In this document: piece after piece, positions 46,354 to 56,183 of the stretch | Numbering within the stretch: the first letter of the stretch is position 1 | Layout of the letters: the number at the start of each line of letters is the position of its first letter | Source: Herminiimonas contaminans | Lineage (GTDB): Bacteria; Pseudomonadota; Gammaproteobacteria; Burkholderiales; Burkholderiaceae_D | Direction of reading: 5' to 3' | NCBI RefSeq assembly: GCF_015645465.1 | Contig: NZ_JADOEL010000011.1 | Span: forward strand, 62,001-126,000 | Length of the DNA stretch: 64,000 nt | Notes under the pieces: generated by a model | What the model saw: only the letters and a program-made list of their open reading frames with translations | Told to the model about the DNA's origin: nothing | The model's database searches: none | Made by a program: the position numbers and the translations under genes

Positions 46354-46956
46354 ATGATGAAACGTTTAATCGGCATCACATTGCTGGCAGCCAGCAGCGT
46401 AGGCCATGTGGCTATCGCGCAGGACAAGGCAGCAGCACCTGCTACAGGTGAAGTCAGGGTGGTGAAAAAGCCGGGCAGCCTGGGCGTTGGTGAAACCCTT
46501 ACTACGCGCGGCACGATTACCTCTGTCGATCAGGCTGCGCGCCTGATGACGGTGCAGCGTGCGAATGGCGAAACAGTCGTGGTGCAGGTCGGCAAAGGCG
46601 TGAAAAACTTCGACCAGATCAAGGCTGGTGATCAGGTTGTGTATCGCGTCGGTGAAGCCGTGCTGCTGGAGCTGAAGAAAAAAGGTGACGGCATACGTGA
46701 GCGTACCGAAACCGAAGGTGCAGGCGTATCAAAGCCGGGTGAAAAACCAGGTGTGGTCGTCGCACGTCAGGTGCAGGTTGTCGCTGATGTGACAGCTGTC
46801 GATAAAAAGAAAGGCAAGATCACTTTGCGGGGCGTCAACGAAACCCGCACACTGAAGGTGAAAGATCCTAAGGTACTGTCCAAAGTGAAAGTCGGCGACC
46901 AGGTTGAAATCACCTATCTCGAAGGTGAAGCCTTGTCGGTCGAAGCAGCAAAATAA
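46354..46956 (+). CDS. Exported protein with two repeated small beta domains
   Basis: A 200-residue protein with signal peptide (GITLLAASSVGHVAIAQ). Two similar units of about 55 residues follow: ITSVDQAARLMTVQR...IKAGDQVVYRVGEAVLLEL (about 50-110) and VTAVDKKKGKITLRG...VKVGDQVEITYLEGEALSVE (about 145-198). Each looks like a small OB/SH3-type beta-barrel. Function unknown. It is 45 bp downstream of the previous exported protein gene and may share its transcript. Confidence 0.78.
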   Translation: MMKRLIGITLLAASSVGHVAIAQDKAAAPATGEVRVVKKPGSLGVGETLTTRGTITSVDQAARLMTVQRANGETVVVQVGKGVKNFDQIKAGDQVVYRVGEAVLLELKKKGDGIRERTETEGAGVSKPGEKPGVVVARQVQVVADVTAVDKKKGKITLRGVNETRTLKVKDPKVLSKVKVGDQVEITYLEGEALSVEAAK

Positions 46957-46970
46957 TTTGATTGTTGTCA

Positions 46971-46998
46971 TCCGTCCCGATCATGCGAGCGGGACGGA
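46971..46998. terminator. Hairpin between converging genes before cadR
   Basis: TCCGTCCCG (46971-46979) pairs with CGGGACGGA (46990-46998), a 9-bp GC-rich stem, in the 45-bp gap between two converging genes. Confidence 0.6.
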
Positions 46999-47001
46999 GT
47001 T

Positions 47002-47457
47002 TCAATGGCATCCGCCACCATGTGTACCCAGGTTTTTCGGTTCACTATCTTCCGCATTTGCCAATCCCTGCAAGATTCCGCATTCCTCTACCGTCTGTAT
47101 CGTCATACAGCGGCTGCGCAATTGTTTTAACTCCGTTTGCAGGACTTTCAATTCCTTGATGCGATGGGAAACGTGTTCTATATGCTTATCCAGCAAAGTG
47201 TTGACGCCTGCGCAGTTTTCTTCCGGCGTATCGCGGAAGCTGAGCAGGGTGCGGATTTCATCCAGCGTCATGTCCAGTGAACGGCAATGACGGATGAATT
47301 GCAGGCGTTTGACGTGCGCATCGCCATACAAGCGGTAGTTGCTGGCTGAGCGCAAGGCTTGCGGCAACAGGTTCTGTTGTTCGTAATACCGTATGGTTTC
47401 TACCGAAGAACCGGTTTGCAGCGCCAATTCGCCGATTTTCATCGCTTGCTGTGTCAT
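47002..47457 (-). CDS. cadR: MerR family Cd/Pb/Zn-responsive regulator (CadR/PbrR type)
   Basis: A 151-residue MerR protein. HTH: GELALQTGSSVETIRYYEQQ. Counting from MKIGEL, the metal cysteines Cys77, Cys112 and Cys121 match the CadR/PbrR pattern (SFRDTPEENCAG, LRSRCMTIQTVEEC), and the tail THGGGCH adds ligands. It activates cadA by untwisting a 19-bp-spaced promoter. The ATG at 47457 is chosen because GGAAGG lies 7 nt upstream. It is divergent from cadA. Confidence 0.92.
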   Translation of the reverse strand: MTQQAMKIGELALQTGSSVETIRYYEQQNLLPQALRSASNYRLYGDAHVKRLQFIRHCRSLDMTLDEIRTLLSFRDTPEENCAGVNTLLDKHIEHVSHRIKELKVLQTELKQLRSRCMTIQTVEECGILQGLANAEDSEPKNLGTHGGGCH

Positions 47458-47513
47458 TTGCATACCTTCCGACAGAAATATTCCCGCATCGTCACGCTTA
47501 TTCAAATAAGTGC

Positions 47514-47544
47514 TTGACCCTATAGTCACTACAGGGTTTCTAAT
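47514..47544 (+). promoter_or_regulatory. cadA promoter with MerR-type operator
   Basis: A -35 element TTGACC (47514-47519) and -10 candidate TCTAAT (47539-47544) are separated by 19 bp, the long spacing that MerR regulators need. The spacer holds ACCCTATAGT...ACTACAGGGT (47517-47537), a 10-bp inverted repeat with one mismatch, as in other cad/zntA promoters. Confidence 0.88.
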
Positions 47545-47586
47545 GCATACAATAGTGACGCATCTAGCGCTTTGCAAGGAGAATTT

Positions 47587-49827
47587 ATGCACTGTTGTGA
47601 CCATGACCATAAGCACGGCGGCAATACACATGAGCACGCTCATGCGCCAGCTGCGGTACACCCAGCAATCGTCGCCAGCGGCGCAGCGCAGGCCGTGCTG
47701 CTGATCCAGAAAATGGATTGCCCGACCGAAGAAAAGCTGATCCGTGATCGCTTTAGCAAGATGGCGGGCATCGTTGCGATGGAATTCAACCTGATGCAAC
47801 GTGAACTCACCGTGCATCACAATCTGCCTTCGGTAGCAGAAATCGTTGCCGCCCTGAAAAAACTCGATCTCGATCCGGTCGTTAAATCCGATACACAAAA
47901 CCTGACGCGCGAGGGCCTGGCTGACCAAACCGAATTGTCCGGCGACTATCGTATATCGCCATTGAAGTGGACCTTAATGGCGATCTCTGGTGTAACGGCA
48001 ATCGGTTCTGAAGTGGTCGCTTGGACGTCTGGCAATGAAACCTCGTGGCTGGTGATTGCACTGGCGCTGACAGCGATTTTGACTGGTGGCCTGGATACGC
48101 TGAGAAAAGGCTGGATCGCCTTGCGTCATTTTTCGCTGAACATGAACTTCCTGATGTCGCTGGCCGTAATAGGTGCAGTGCTGATAGGGCAGTGGCCGGA
48201 AGCTGCAGTCGTCATCTTCCTGTTCGCGGCGGCAGAGATGATAGAGGCCTTGTCGCTGGATCGTGCGCGCAATGCGATCCAGGGGCTGATGGCGATGGCG
48301 CCGGAAATGGCGACCGTGCGCAATGAAAGCAACGAATGGCTAGCCATCAGTGCCGCGCAGGTACAGCTGGATGCATTGGTGCGCGTCAAACCGGGTGAGC
48401 GCGTGCCGCTGGACGGCATCATCGTGGATGGCCTAAGCACAGTGAATCAGGCGCCGATTACAGGTGAAAGCATGCCGGTGGCCAAGCAAAGTGGTGACAC
48501 CGTATTTGCCGGAACCATCAATGAACTTGGCACCTTTGATTATCGTGTGACCGCGCTGCAATCGAACTCGACCTTGGCGCGCATCATTAAGAGCGTGCAA
48601 CAAGTGCAGGGCGAGCGTGCACCTACGCAACGTTTCGTCGATCAGTTTGCGCGTTACTACATCCCCATCGTAGTGCTGCTGGCAATACTGGTGGCGTTGC
48701 TGCCGCCATTGCTGCTGGCGCAGCCATTCCAGCCGTGGTTGTATAAAGCATTGGTGCTGCTGGTGATCGCCTGTCCATGTGCATTGGTCATCTCGACTCC
48801 GGTCACGGTAGTGAGCGGGCTGGCGGCTGCGGCACGTCACGGCATCCTGATCAAGGGCGGCGTTTATCTGGAGCTTGGTCGCAAGCTGAAAGCGGTGGCG
48901 CTGGATAAGACCGGTACCATCACAGTCGGCAAGCCGCTCGTCACCGATACCCAGCAGATCAAGGAAGGTGATTTGCATGCGATGCTGCGCCTGGCAGCCA
49001 GTCTGGCACAACGTTCGGATCATCCAGTGTCTTCAGCGGTCGTGGCGCACTGGCAGGAACAGCAAAACAGCATCTCCTTGTTTGAAGTCAGCGACTTTGA
49101 AGCGCTGACCGGACGTGGCGTGCGCGGCATGATAAATGGTGATGCCTATTACCTCGGCAACCATCGTTTGATCCATGAACTCGGCATTTGTGGTCCCGAA
49201 CTGGAGGCAGCGCTGGATGCATTTGAACAAACCGGTAAAACGGCGGTGGTGTTGGGCTCCAGTGCTTCACCTTTATTGATATTGGCCGCAGCCGACACCA
49301 TACGGGATAGCAGCCAGGCGGCAGTAGCCAAGTTACAGCAGATGGGTGTGCAAGTCGTGATGCTGACCGGCGACAATCCACATACTGCGGAAGCGATAGG
49401 CAGCAAGGTCGGTATCAGTGATGTGCGGGGCAATCAGTTGCCTGACGATAAGCTGGCGGCGATTAATGAATTGCGTGATCGCTATGCTTATGTCGGCATG
49501 GTCGGTGACGGTATCAATGACGCGCCAGCCCTGGCCAAAGCGGATATAGGCTTTGCGATGGGAGCTGCCGGTACTGATACTGCACTGGAAACCGCCGACG
49601 TCGCGCTGATGGATGACAACTTGGGCAAACTGGCTGATTTCATTGCCCTCAGCAAAAAGACACATAGCGTACTGATGCAAAACATCACGCTGGCGCTGGG
49701 CATCAAAGCCGTATTCCTGGCATTGGCACTGGGTGGCGAAGCGACCTTGTGGATGGCTGTGTTTGCCGATATGGGTGCCAGCCTGTTGGTTGTTTTCAAC
49801 GGTTTGCGCCTGCTGCGTGCGGTTTAA
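47587..49827 (+). CDS. cadA: Cd(II)/Zn(II)/Pb(II)-exporting P1B-type ATPase
   Basis: A 746-residue heavy-metal P-type ATPase. The N-terminus is Cys- and His-rich (MHCCDHDHKHGG), with an HMA-like domain bearing MDCPTEEK (Cys45). The membrane metal site is CPC (396-398, in IACPCALV), the phosphorylated Asp is Asp440 (DKTGTITVGKP), and the hinge is GDGINDAPALAKADIGFAMG. The ATG at 47587 follows AGGAG by 6 nt. It exports Cd, Zn or Pb to the periplasm for the Czc pump. Confidence 0.96.
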   Translation: MHCCDHDHKHGGNTHEHAHAPAAVHPAIVASGAAQAVLLIQKMDCPTEEKLIRDRFSKMAGIVAMEFNLMQRELTVHHNLPSVAEIVAALKKLDLDPVVKSDTQNLTREGLADQTELSGDYRISPLKWTLMAISGVTAIGSEVVAWTSGNETSWLVIALALTAILTGGLDTLRKGWIALRHFSLNMNFLMSLAVIGAVLIGQWPEAAVVIFLFAAAEMIEALSLDRARNAIQGLMAMAPEMATVRNESNEWLAISAAQVQLDALVRVKPGERVPLDGIIVDGLSTVNQAPITGESMPVAKQSGDTVFAGTINELGTFDYRVTALQSNSTLARIIKSVQQVQGERAPTQRFVDQFARYYIPIVVLLAILVALLPPLLLAQPFQPWLYKALVLLVIACPCALVISTPVTVVSGLAAAARHGILIKGGVYLELGRKLKAVALDKTGTITVGKPLVTDTQQIKEGDLHAMLRLAASLAQRSDHPVSSAVVAHWQEQQNSISLFEVSDFEALTGRGVRGMINGDAYYLGNHRLIHELGICGPELEAALDAFEQTGKTAVVLGSSASPLLILAAADTIRDSSQAAVAKLQQMGVQVVMLTGDNPHTAEAIGSKVGISDVRGNQLPDDKLAAINELRDRYAYVGMVGDGINDAPALAKADIGFAMGAAGTDTALETADVALMDDNLGKLADFIALSKKTHSVLMQNITLALGIKAVFLALALGGEATLWMAVFADMGASLLVVFNGLRLLRAV

Positions 49828-49861
49828 GCGGCACTGTATATTTCTGAAATAAAACGATGTT

Positions 49862-50209
49862 ATGATTCAGACCGTGAAAAAACTGCTGATCATTCTGATG
49901 CTGTTAGCTCTGCCGCTCCAGTTCACCTGGGCCGCGGCAGCTGCCTATTGCCAGCATGAGAATGCCACAGCAGGTGCGCACTTCGGTCATCACAAGCATC
50001 AGGAAGATACCGAACTGCCAGGCGACAACCCGCAGTCGCTGAAAGTCCACAAAGATTTCCATCATCCGGATAGCCAGGGCTTGTTCCTGTCGCAATTACC
50101 GCCGGCCATGCCGCCGGTAGCTACCGTGCATACCGAGTTGCATCCTCCGCTTTATTCCTCGCATATACCGGACGGGCCCCGTAGGCCTGATCGGCATCCC
50201 GTCGCCTGA
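49862..50209 (+). CDS. czcI: CzcI-like exported His-rich protein
   Basis: A 115-residue exported protein. A signal peptide (LIILMLLALPLQFTWAAAA) leads to the CzcI mark AYCQHENATAGAHFGHHKHQ. CzcI proteins precede czcCBA in other Burkholderiales and are thought to tune the system. It lies between cadA and czcC, 34 bp after cadA. Confidence 0.85.
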   Translation: MIQTVKKLLIILMLLALPLQFTWAAAAAYCQHENATAGAHFGHHKHQEDTELPGDNPQSLKVHKDFHHPDSQGLFLSQLPPAMPPVATVHTELHPPLYSSHIPDGPRRPDRHPVA

Positions 50210-50210
50210 C

Positions 50211-50256
50211 TCGACGGGACTATCCTTAGTTTTCACATACACTGACGTCCCGTCGA
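50211..50256. other. Inverted repeat between czcI and czcC
   Basis: TCGACGGGAC (50211-50220) pairs with GTCCCGTCGA (50247-50256), a perfect 10-bp stem, loop 26 nt, starting at the czcI stop. It could be a weak attenuator or transcript-stabilising stem before czcCBA. Confidence 0.55.
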
Positions 50257-50284
50257 ATTCTTTTCCCATCCACAGGAGAATTCG

Positions 50285-51565
50285 ATGTACAGGTATTTAT
50301 TGCCGCTGGGCATAGCTGCGTTTGTATCGCTGCCCGCATTTGCACAAAGCACTATTTACGAACCGGTTGCGAGCGGCATTACCGCAAACCGTATCGTGGA
50401 GCCACCTGAAGGCATTACCCTCGAAGCCGCGCTGCGCATGGCGCTGGACGGCAATGCAGATTTATCAGCCGCACGCAATGAAGCGGCTGCTATCGATGCG
50501 ACCATCAAACAAGCCGGGCTGATCCCCAATCCCGAGGTCTCGGTGCAGCTGGAAGGCGCGCAGCGCGACACCCGTACCACCACCTGGCAGGTGAACCAGC
50601 CGATAGAGCTCGGTGGCAAGCGTGCGGCACGTATCAATGCGGCCAGCCGGGCCTATGACACCGCGTATGCCGATCTGAATAGCAAGCGGGCGGAAATACG
50701 CGCCGTCGTCATTACCGCTTTCTTCAATGTCCTGAATGCACAAGAGCGCCTGCGTCTGGCTGAGGCATCGCTGCAGCTGGCGCAACGCGGCACTTTGGTC
50801 GCATCGCGTCGGGTCACCGCCGGGAAAGTGTCGCCAGTCGAAGAAACCAAGGCGCGCGTAGCGGAAGCCAACGTGCGGCTGGAGCTGAGCCAGGCCAAAA
50901 GCGAACTGGTAATTGCACGCAAACGCCTGGCGGCAACCTGGGGTAATCCTGTGCCACACTTCCAGCAGGCACAAGGCAATGTGGAAACCCTGCCTGCCTT
51001 GCCGCAGTGGCCGGAATTGAATGCGCGCCTGAATCAGTCGCCATTGCTGACACGCGCACGGCATGAGCTGGAGCGCCTGCAGGCGGTAGCCGAAGTCGAG
51101 AAGAGCCGCCGCATACCCGATGTCACCGTCAGCATGGGGGTGAAAAAAAATGGTGACGCGGGCAACCAGGCAGTGGTCGGCTTATCGATCCCTTTCCCTA
51201 TGTTTGACCGCAACCAGGGCAACATCCTGGAAGCCTTGCGTCGTGTCGATAAGGCGCGAGATGAGTTGAACGCCACCGAAATTCGCCTCGATGGTGAATT
51301 GGCGCAAGCCTATGAACGCCTGAATACCACGCGTACCGAAGCCGATACCTTGCAGCGCGACATCCTGCCAGGAGCGCAGAGCGCTTACGATGCCGCGACG
51401 ACTGGTTTTGAATTCGGTAAATTCAATTTCCTTGATGTGCTGGATGCACAACGCACATTGTTGCAAGCCAGGTCGCAATACCTGCGCACCTTATCAGAAG
51501 CCCACAGCGCTGCCGCCGAGATCGATCGCATCATCGGTGAGCCCCTGAACGCTAACAAGCCATAA
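50285..51565 (+). CDS. czcC: Outer membrane factor of Czc heavy-metal efflux
   Basis: A 426-residue TolC-family protein. A signal peptide (YLLPLGIAAFVSLPAFAQ) is followed by two repeated helical units (ALRMALDGNADLSAARNEAA; VSPVEETKARVAEAN) and the conserved NQPIELGGKRAARI. It forms the outer-membrane exit duct for CzcBA. AGGAG lies 7 nt before the ATG. Confidence 0.95.
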   Translation: MYRYLLPLGIAAFVSLPAFAQSTIYEPVASGITANRIVEPPEGITLEAALRMALDGNADLSAARNEAAAIDATIKQAGLIPNPEVSVQLEGAQRDTRTTTWQVNQPIELGGKRAARINAASRAYDTAYADLNSKRAEIRAVVITAFFNVLNAQERLRLAEASLQLAQRGTLVASRRVTAGKVSPVEETKARVAEANVRLELSQAKSELVIARKRLAATWGNPVPHFQQAQGNVETLPALPQWPELNARLNQSPLLTRARHELERLQAVAEVEKSRRIPDVTVSMGVKKNGDAGNQAVVGLSIPFPMFDRNQGNILEALRRVDKARDELNATEIRLDGELAQAYERLNTTRTEADTLQRDILPGAQSAYDAATTGFEFGKFNFLDVLDAQRTLLQARSQYLRTLSEAHSAAAEIDRIIGEPLNANKP

Positions 51566-51574
51566 GACGACATC

Positions 51575-52867
51575 ATGAAAATCAATCTGAACAAAAAACA
51601 AAGCACAGCTATCGCCATCATCGTCGCCATCGGTATCTTATTGGCTGGCCTGATACTGTGGCCGGGTAAAAACAGCGCTGGCGGTGACGGACACGGTCAT
51701 GCAGACAGTCATGGCGATACCGAACATCATGCCGAGGGCAAGGCCGAAAAGAAAGACCATGCTGATGCAGACAAGCACGCTGATGGCGAGCACCATGAGG
51801 AAAAGCCGAAAGCCGAGACAAAAGGGCATGACGAAGAAAATAAAATCGTCCTGACTGATGCGCAAATCAAGGCGGCCGGGATCAGCCTGCAGGTAGCCGA
51901 TGGCGCGCACATCAAGACTGCGCTGGTCCTGCCAGGTGAGATCCAGTTCAATGAAGACCGCACCGCGCACGTCGTGCCGCGTCTCGCCGGTGTCGTGCAA
52001 AGCGTGCCAGCCAACCTTGGCCAGCAAGTCAAGAAAGGGCAGGTATTGGCCGTCATCGCCAGCACCGGTTTGTCGGAACAACGCAGTGAACTGTTTGCCG
52101 CACAAAAGCGCCTGGGCCTGGCCAAGCTGACTTTTGAGCGTGAAAAGAAATTGTGGCAAGAGAAAATCTCGGCCGAACAGGATTACCTGCAAGCGCAACA
52201 AGTACTGCATGAAACTGAAATCGCCGTACAAAACGCACGTCAGAAACTGGCCGCGCTCGGTGCCGATGCCGGGTCAGCAGGCGCATCCAATCGTTATGAA
52301 ATACGCGCCCCCTTCGACGGCATAGTTGTAGAAAAGCACATCTCGCTGGGTGAGGCGGTGAAGGAAGATACCAACGTGTTTACCTTGTCTGACCTGAGCA
52401 CTGTATGGGCCGATATCGCTGTGCCTGCCAAGGACCTGAACGTCGTACGTGTCGGTGAAAAAGTCACGGTAAAAGCCAGTGCATTTGAATCCAGCGCCAC
52501 CGGCACCATCGCCTATGTCGGCTCCTTGCTTGGTGTACAGACGCGTACTGCCAATGCACGTGTAACCCTGCCTAATCCGCAAGGCACCTGGCGTCCGGGT
52601 CTGTTTGTGAATGTGGAAATCGTATCGAATGAAGTACAGGTGCCGATAGCAGTTGCGGCGGACGCGATACAAACCATCAACGACAAATCGGTGATCTTCG
52701 TCAAGGTTGCGGATGGCTTTGTCGCTCAGGACGTCACGACCGGCCGCAGCGACGGCAAGCGCATAGAAATAGTCAAAGGCCTGAAAGCCGGTAGCGAATA
52801 CGCCGCCAGCGGCAGCTTCGTCATCAAATCGGAACTGGGTAAAGCCAGCGCCGAGCACTCGCATTGA
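51575..52867 (+). CDS. czcB: Periplasmic adaptor of Czc heavy-metal efflux
   Basis: A 430-residue RND membrane-fusion protein. One N-terminal TM helix is followed by a His/Asp/Lys-rich region (about 36-90, with GHGHADSHGDTEHH and KKDHADADKHADGEHHEEK) that probably binds metal, then the lipoyl/hairpin (ARQKLAAL) and beta-barrel domains. It links CzcA and CzcC. The gap to czcC is 9 bp. Confidence 0.96.
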   Translation: MKINLNKKQSTAIAIIVAIGILLAGLILWPGKNSAGGDGHGHADSHGDTEHHAEGKAEKKDHADADKHADGEHHEEKPKAETKGHDEENKIVLTDAQIKAAGISLQVADGAHIKTALVLPGEIQFNEDRTAHVVPRLAGVVQSVPANLGQQVKKGQVLAVIASTGLSEQRSELFAAQKRLGLAKLTFEREKKLWQEKISAEQDYLQAQQVLHETEIAVQNARQKLAALGADAGSAGASNRYEIRAPFDGIVVEKHISLGEAVKEDTNVFTLSDLSTVWADIAVPAKDLNVVRVGEKVTVKASAFESSATGTIAYVGSLLGVQTRTANARVTLPNPQGTWRPGLFVNVEIVSNEVQVPIAVAADAIQTINDKSVIFVKVADGFVAQDVTTGRSDGKRIEIVKGLKAGSEYAASGSFVIKSELGKASAEHSH

Positions 52868-52885
52868 TGCGAAGGAGCCTTCATC

Positions 52886-55800
52886 ATGTTTGAACGTTTA
52901 ATACGCTTTGCCATCGAGCAGCGCTGGCTGATCATGCTGGCTGTGGTAGGTATGGCTGCGCTCGGCATCTACAACTATCAAAAGCTGCCTATCGATGCGG
53001 TACCTGACATTACCAACGTACAGGTACAGATCAATACCGAGGCATCCGGCTATTCACCGCTGGAAACCGAGCAAAGGGTGACCTATCCGCTGGAAACAGT
53101 GATGGCCGGTTTGCCGCACCTGAAGCAGACACGCTCGCTGTCGCGCTACGGCCTGTCGCAAATCACGGTCATTTTTGAAGACGGCACTGATATCTACTTC
53201 GCACGCCAGATGATCAGTGAGCGGCTACAGGAAGCACGCGAGTATCTGCCGACAGGTGTAACACCACGCATGGGTCCTATCTCGACCGGCCTCGGCGAAA
53301 TTTACCTGTGGACGGTAGAGGCCAAGGAAGGCGCAAAGAAAGCGGATGGTTCGCCTTATACACCTATGGACTTGCGTGAGATCCAGGACTGGATCATCAA
53401 ACCGCAACTGCGCAACGTCCCGGGTGTTACTGAAATCAACTCCATCGGTGGTTACGCCAAGGAGTACCAGGTTGCACCAGTGGCTGAACGTCTGGCCTCA
53501 TATGGCCTGAACCTGCAGGACATCATCACCGCGCTGGAACGCAATAACGGCAACGTCGGCGCAGGCTATATCGAAAAGCGTGGCGAGCAATTGCTGATAC
53601 GTACGCCAGGTCAGGTGCAGTCGATAGCCGACATCGGCAATATCATCCTCGGCAATGTGCAGGGCGTACCTATCCGCATCCGTGATGTCGGCGAAGTGGA
53701 GATAGGGCGCGAACTGCGTACTGGCGCGGCCACCGAGAATGGCAGGGAAGTGGTGCTGGGCACGGTCTTCATGCTGATCGGGCAGAACAGTCGTACCGTC
53801 TCCCAAGCGGTGGACAAGAAGATGGTGGAGATCAATCGCACGCTACCGGAAGGCGTGCATGCAGTGACGGTCTACGACCGCACCGTACTGGTTGATAAAG
53901 CCATCAATACCGTGAAGAAGAACCTGTTGGAAGGCGCGATCCTGGTGATCGTGGTGCTCTTCCTCTTCCTTGGCAACTTCCGCGCCGCTTTGATTACGGC
54001 GATGGTGATTCCGTTGTCGATGCTGTTTACCTTCAGCGGCATGGTGACCTACAAGGTCAGCGCCAACCTGATGAGCCTGGGTGCGCTGGACTTCGGCATC
54101 ATCGTTGATGGTGCGGTCGTGATTGTCGAGAACTGTGTGCGACGGCTGGCACATGCGCAGGCCGCAGCAGGGCGCTCATTGAATCGCAGCGAACGCTTCC
54201 TTGAAGTCTTTGCGGCAGCTAAGGAAGCGCGCCGTCCGCTGATTTTCGGTCAACTGATCATCATGGTGGTGTATCTGCCTATCTTTGCACTCAGTGGCGT
54301 CGAAGGTCGCATGTTCCATCCGATGGCGTTTACGGTCGTCATTGCACTGATCGGCGCGATGATACTGTCCATCACCTTTATTCCTGCAGCGGTGGCGCTC
54401 TTCATCGGTGACAAAGTGGCGGAAAAGGAAAACGCACTGATGCATGCAGCCAAACGCTGGTATGCACCGGCACTCGACTACGTGATGGGTAACAAACCTG
54501 TGGTACTGACCTTTGCCTTTGTGCTGGTCTTGCTGTCGGGGCTGCTGGTCACGCGTATGGGTAGCGAGTTTGTGCCTAACCTGAATGAAGGTGATATTGC
54601 GATCCAGTCGCTACGCATACCTGGCACCAGCCTGACGCAGTCGATAGAAATGCAGAAACAACTGGAAACCGCATTGACCAAAGCACATCCGGAAATCCAG
54701 CGCGTGGTGTCCCGCATAGGTACGGCTGAGATCGCATCTGATCCTATGCCGCCTAACATTTCCGATGGCCTGGTCATGATCAAGCCTGAAAGCGAATGGC
54801 CGGAACCGAAGAAGTCGCGCGCTGAATTGCTGGCGGCGATACAAAAAACTGCGGCCCAGCTTCCAGGCAATAACTATGAATTCTCGCAACCGATTCAATT
54901 GCGTTTCAATGAATTGATCTCTGGCGTGCGTAGTGACGTCGCGGTCAAGTTGTTTGGCGATGATATGGATGTGCTGAACGATACGGCGGCCAAGATTGCG
55001 ACCGTCATGGGCAAGATACCGGGAGCGGCAGAAGTGAAGGTCGAGCAAACCACCGGCTTGCCCATGCTGACAGTGAACATCGATCGTGAAAAGACGGCAC
55101 GTTACGGTTTGAACGTGGCTGACGTACAGGACACGATAGCGACTGCGATAGGGGGCCGGGAAGCGGGAACCTTGTTCCAGGGGGATCGTCGTTTCGACAT
55201 TCTGGTGCGTTTGCCTGAAAACGTGCGTAACGACCTCGATGCGATACGCCGCCTGCCTTTGCCGCTGCCACGTGAGCAGGCTGGCGCAACGCGTACCAGT
55301 TTTATTCCGCTGTCTGAAGTCGCGACCCTGGACCTGGCGCCAGGCCCGAACCAGGTCAGCCGCGAAAACGGCAAGCGTCGCATTGTCGTCAGTGCCAACG
55401 TGCGAGGGCGGGATATCGGCTCCTTTGTTTCGGAAGCCGAAGATCAGATCGCACAGCAAGTCAAAATCCCGTCCGGTTACTGGACCAGCTGGGGTGGTCA
55501 GTTCGAGCAATTGCAATCCGCGACCGAACGCCTGCAACTGGTGATCCCGGTCGCGCTGGCTTTGGTCTTCACACTGCTGTTCGTCATGTTCGGCAATATG
55601 AAGGATGGCTTGCTGGTCTTTAGCGGCATACCGTTTGCGCTGACTGGCGGCATCATCGCGCTCTGGCTAAGGGATATACCGATATCGATATCCGCCGCAG
55701 TTGGCTTCATTGCGCTGTCCGGGGTGGCGGTACTGAATGGTCTGGTGATGATTACCTTCATCCGCAGCCTGCGCGAAGACGGGCATAAGCTGGCGGCGGC

Positions 55801-56041
55801 TGTGCGTGAAGGTGCGTTGACACGCTTGAGGCCAGTCCTGATGACGGCGCTGGTCGCTTCGCTCGGTTTTGTCCCTATGGCAATCGCGACCGGAACGGGT
55901 GCAGAAGTCCAGCGTCCGCTGGCGACCGTGGTGATAGGCGGCATTTTGTCGTCCACTGTACTGACGCTGCTGGTCTTGCCTTTGTTGTATCGGATGGCTT
56001 ACCGCAAGGAAGAGGAGGCTGAAAGCACGGTAAATAGCTGA
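52886..56041 (+). CDS. czcA: RND heavy-metal efflux pump CzcA
   Basis: A 1051-residue HME-RND transporter with 12 TM helices and two large periplasmic loops. The TM4 proton/metal motif DFGIIVDGAVVIVEN (Asp402, Asp408, Glu415) matches the HME1 (Co/Zn/Cd) subclass, not the Cu/Ag one. It takes periplasmic Zn, Cd or Co and sends it out through CzcC. It is the last gene of cadA-czcI-czcCBA. Confidence 0.97.
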   Translation: MFERLIRFAIEQRWLIMLAVVGMAALGIYNYQKLPIDAVPDITNVQVQINTEASGYSPLETEQRVTYPLETVMAGLPHLKQTRSLSRYGLSQITVIFEDGTDIYFARQMISERLQEAREYLPTGVTPRMGPISTGLGEIYLWTVEAKEGAKKADGSPYTPMDLREIQDWIIKPQLRNVPGVTEINSIGGYAKEYQVAPVAERLASYGLNLQDIITALERNNGNVGAGYIEKRGEQLLIRTPGQVQSIADIGNIILGNVQGVPIRIRDVGEVEIGRELRTGAATENGREVVLGTVFMLIGQNSRTVSQAVDKKMVEINRTLPEGVHAVTVYDRTVLVDKAINTVKKNLLEGAILVIVVLFLFLGNFRAALITAMVIPLSMLFTFSGMVTYKVSANLMSLGALDFGIIVDGAVVIVENCVRRLAHAQAAAGRSLNRSERFLEVFAAAKEARRPLIFGQLIIMVVYLPIFALSGVEGRMFHPMAFTVVIALIGAMILSITFIPAAVALFIGDKVAEKENALMHAAKRWYAPALDYVMGNKPVVLTFAFVLVLLSGLLVTRMGSEFVPNLNEGDIAIQSLRIPGTSLTQSIEMQKQLETALTKAHPEIQRVVSRIGTAEIASDPMPPNISDGLVMIKPESEWPEPKKSRAELLAAIQKTAAQLPGNNYEFSQPIQLRFNELISGVRSDVAVKLFGDDMDVLNDTAAKIATVMGKIPGAAEVKVEQTTGLPMLTVNIDREKTARYGLNVADVQDTIATAIGGREAGTLFQGDRRFDILVRLPENVRNDLDAIRRLPLPLPREQAGATRTSFIPLSEVATLDLAPGPNQVSRENGKRRIVVSANVRGRDIGSFVSEAEDQIAQQVKIPSGYWTSWGGQFEQLQSATERLQLVIPVALALVFTLLFVMFGNMKDGLLVFSGIPFALTGGIIALWLRDIPISISAAVGFIALSGVAVLNGLVMITFIRSLREDGHKLAAAVREGALTRLRPVLMTALVASLGFVPMAIATGTGAEVQRPLATVVIGGILSSTVLTLLVLPLLYRMAYRKEEEAESTVNS

Positions 56042-56183
56042 GCGCGCACATGAAAATGGTCGGGTGGTGCATAATCTAGGGCTGGATCCAAGTCGTTTTA
56101 CGCGACAGGTCACACCGTGGATGCATGCAGGCAAGTTGAGTACCCCGCAGCATCCGGTCATCGTATGAAAGGCAGTTCAGGCA

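Noticed and set aside
54611-55537. A 308-codon minus-strand ORF
   Set aside because: Antisense to czcA; no family resemblance.
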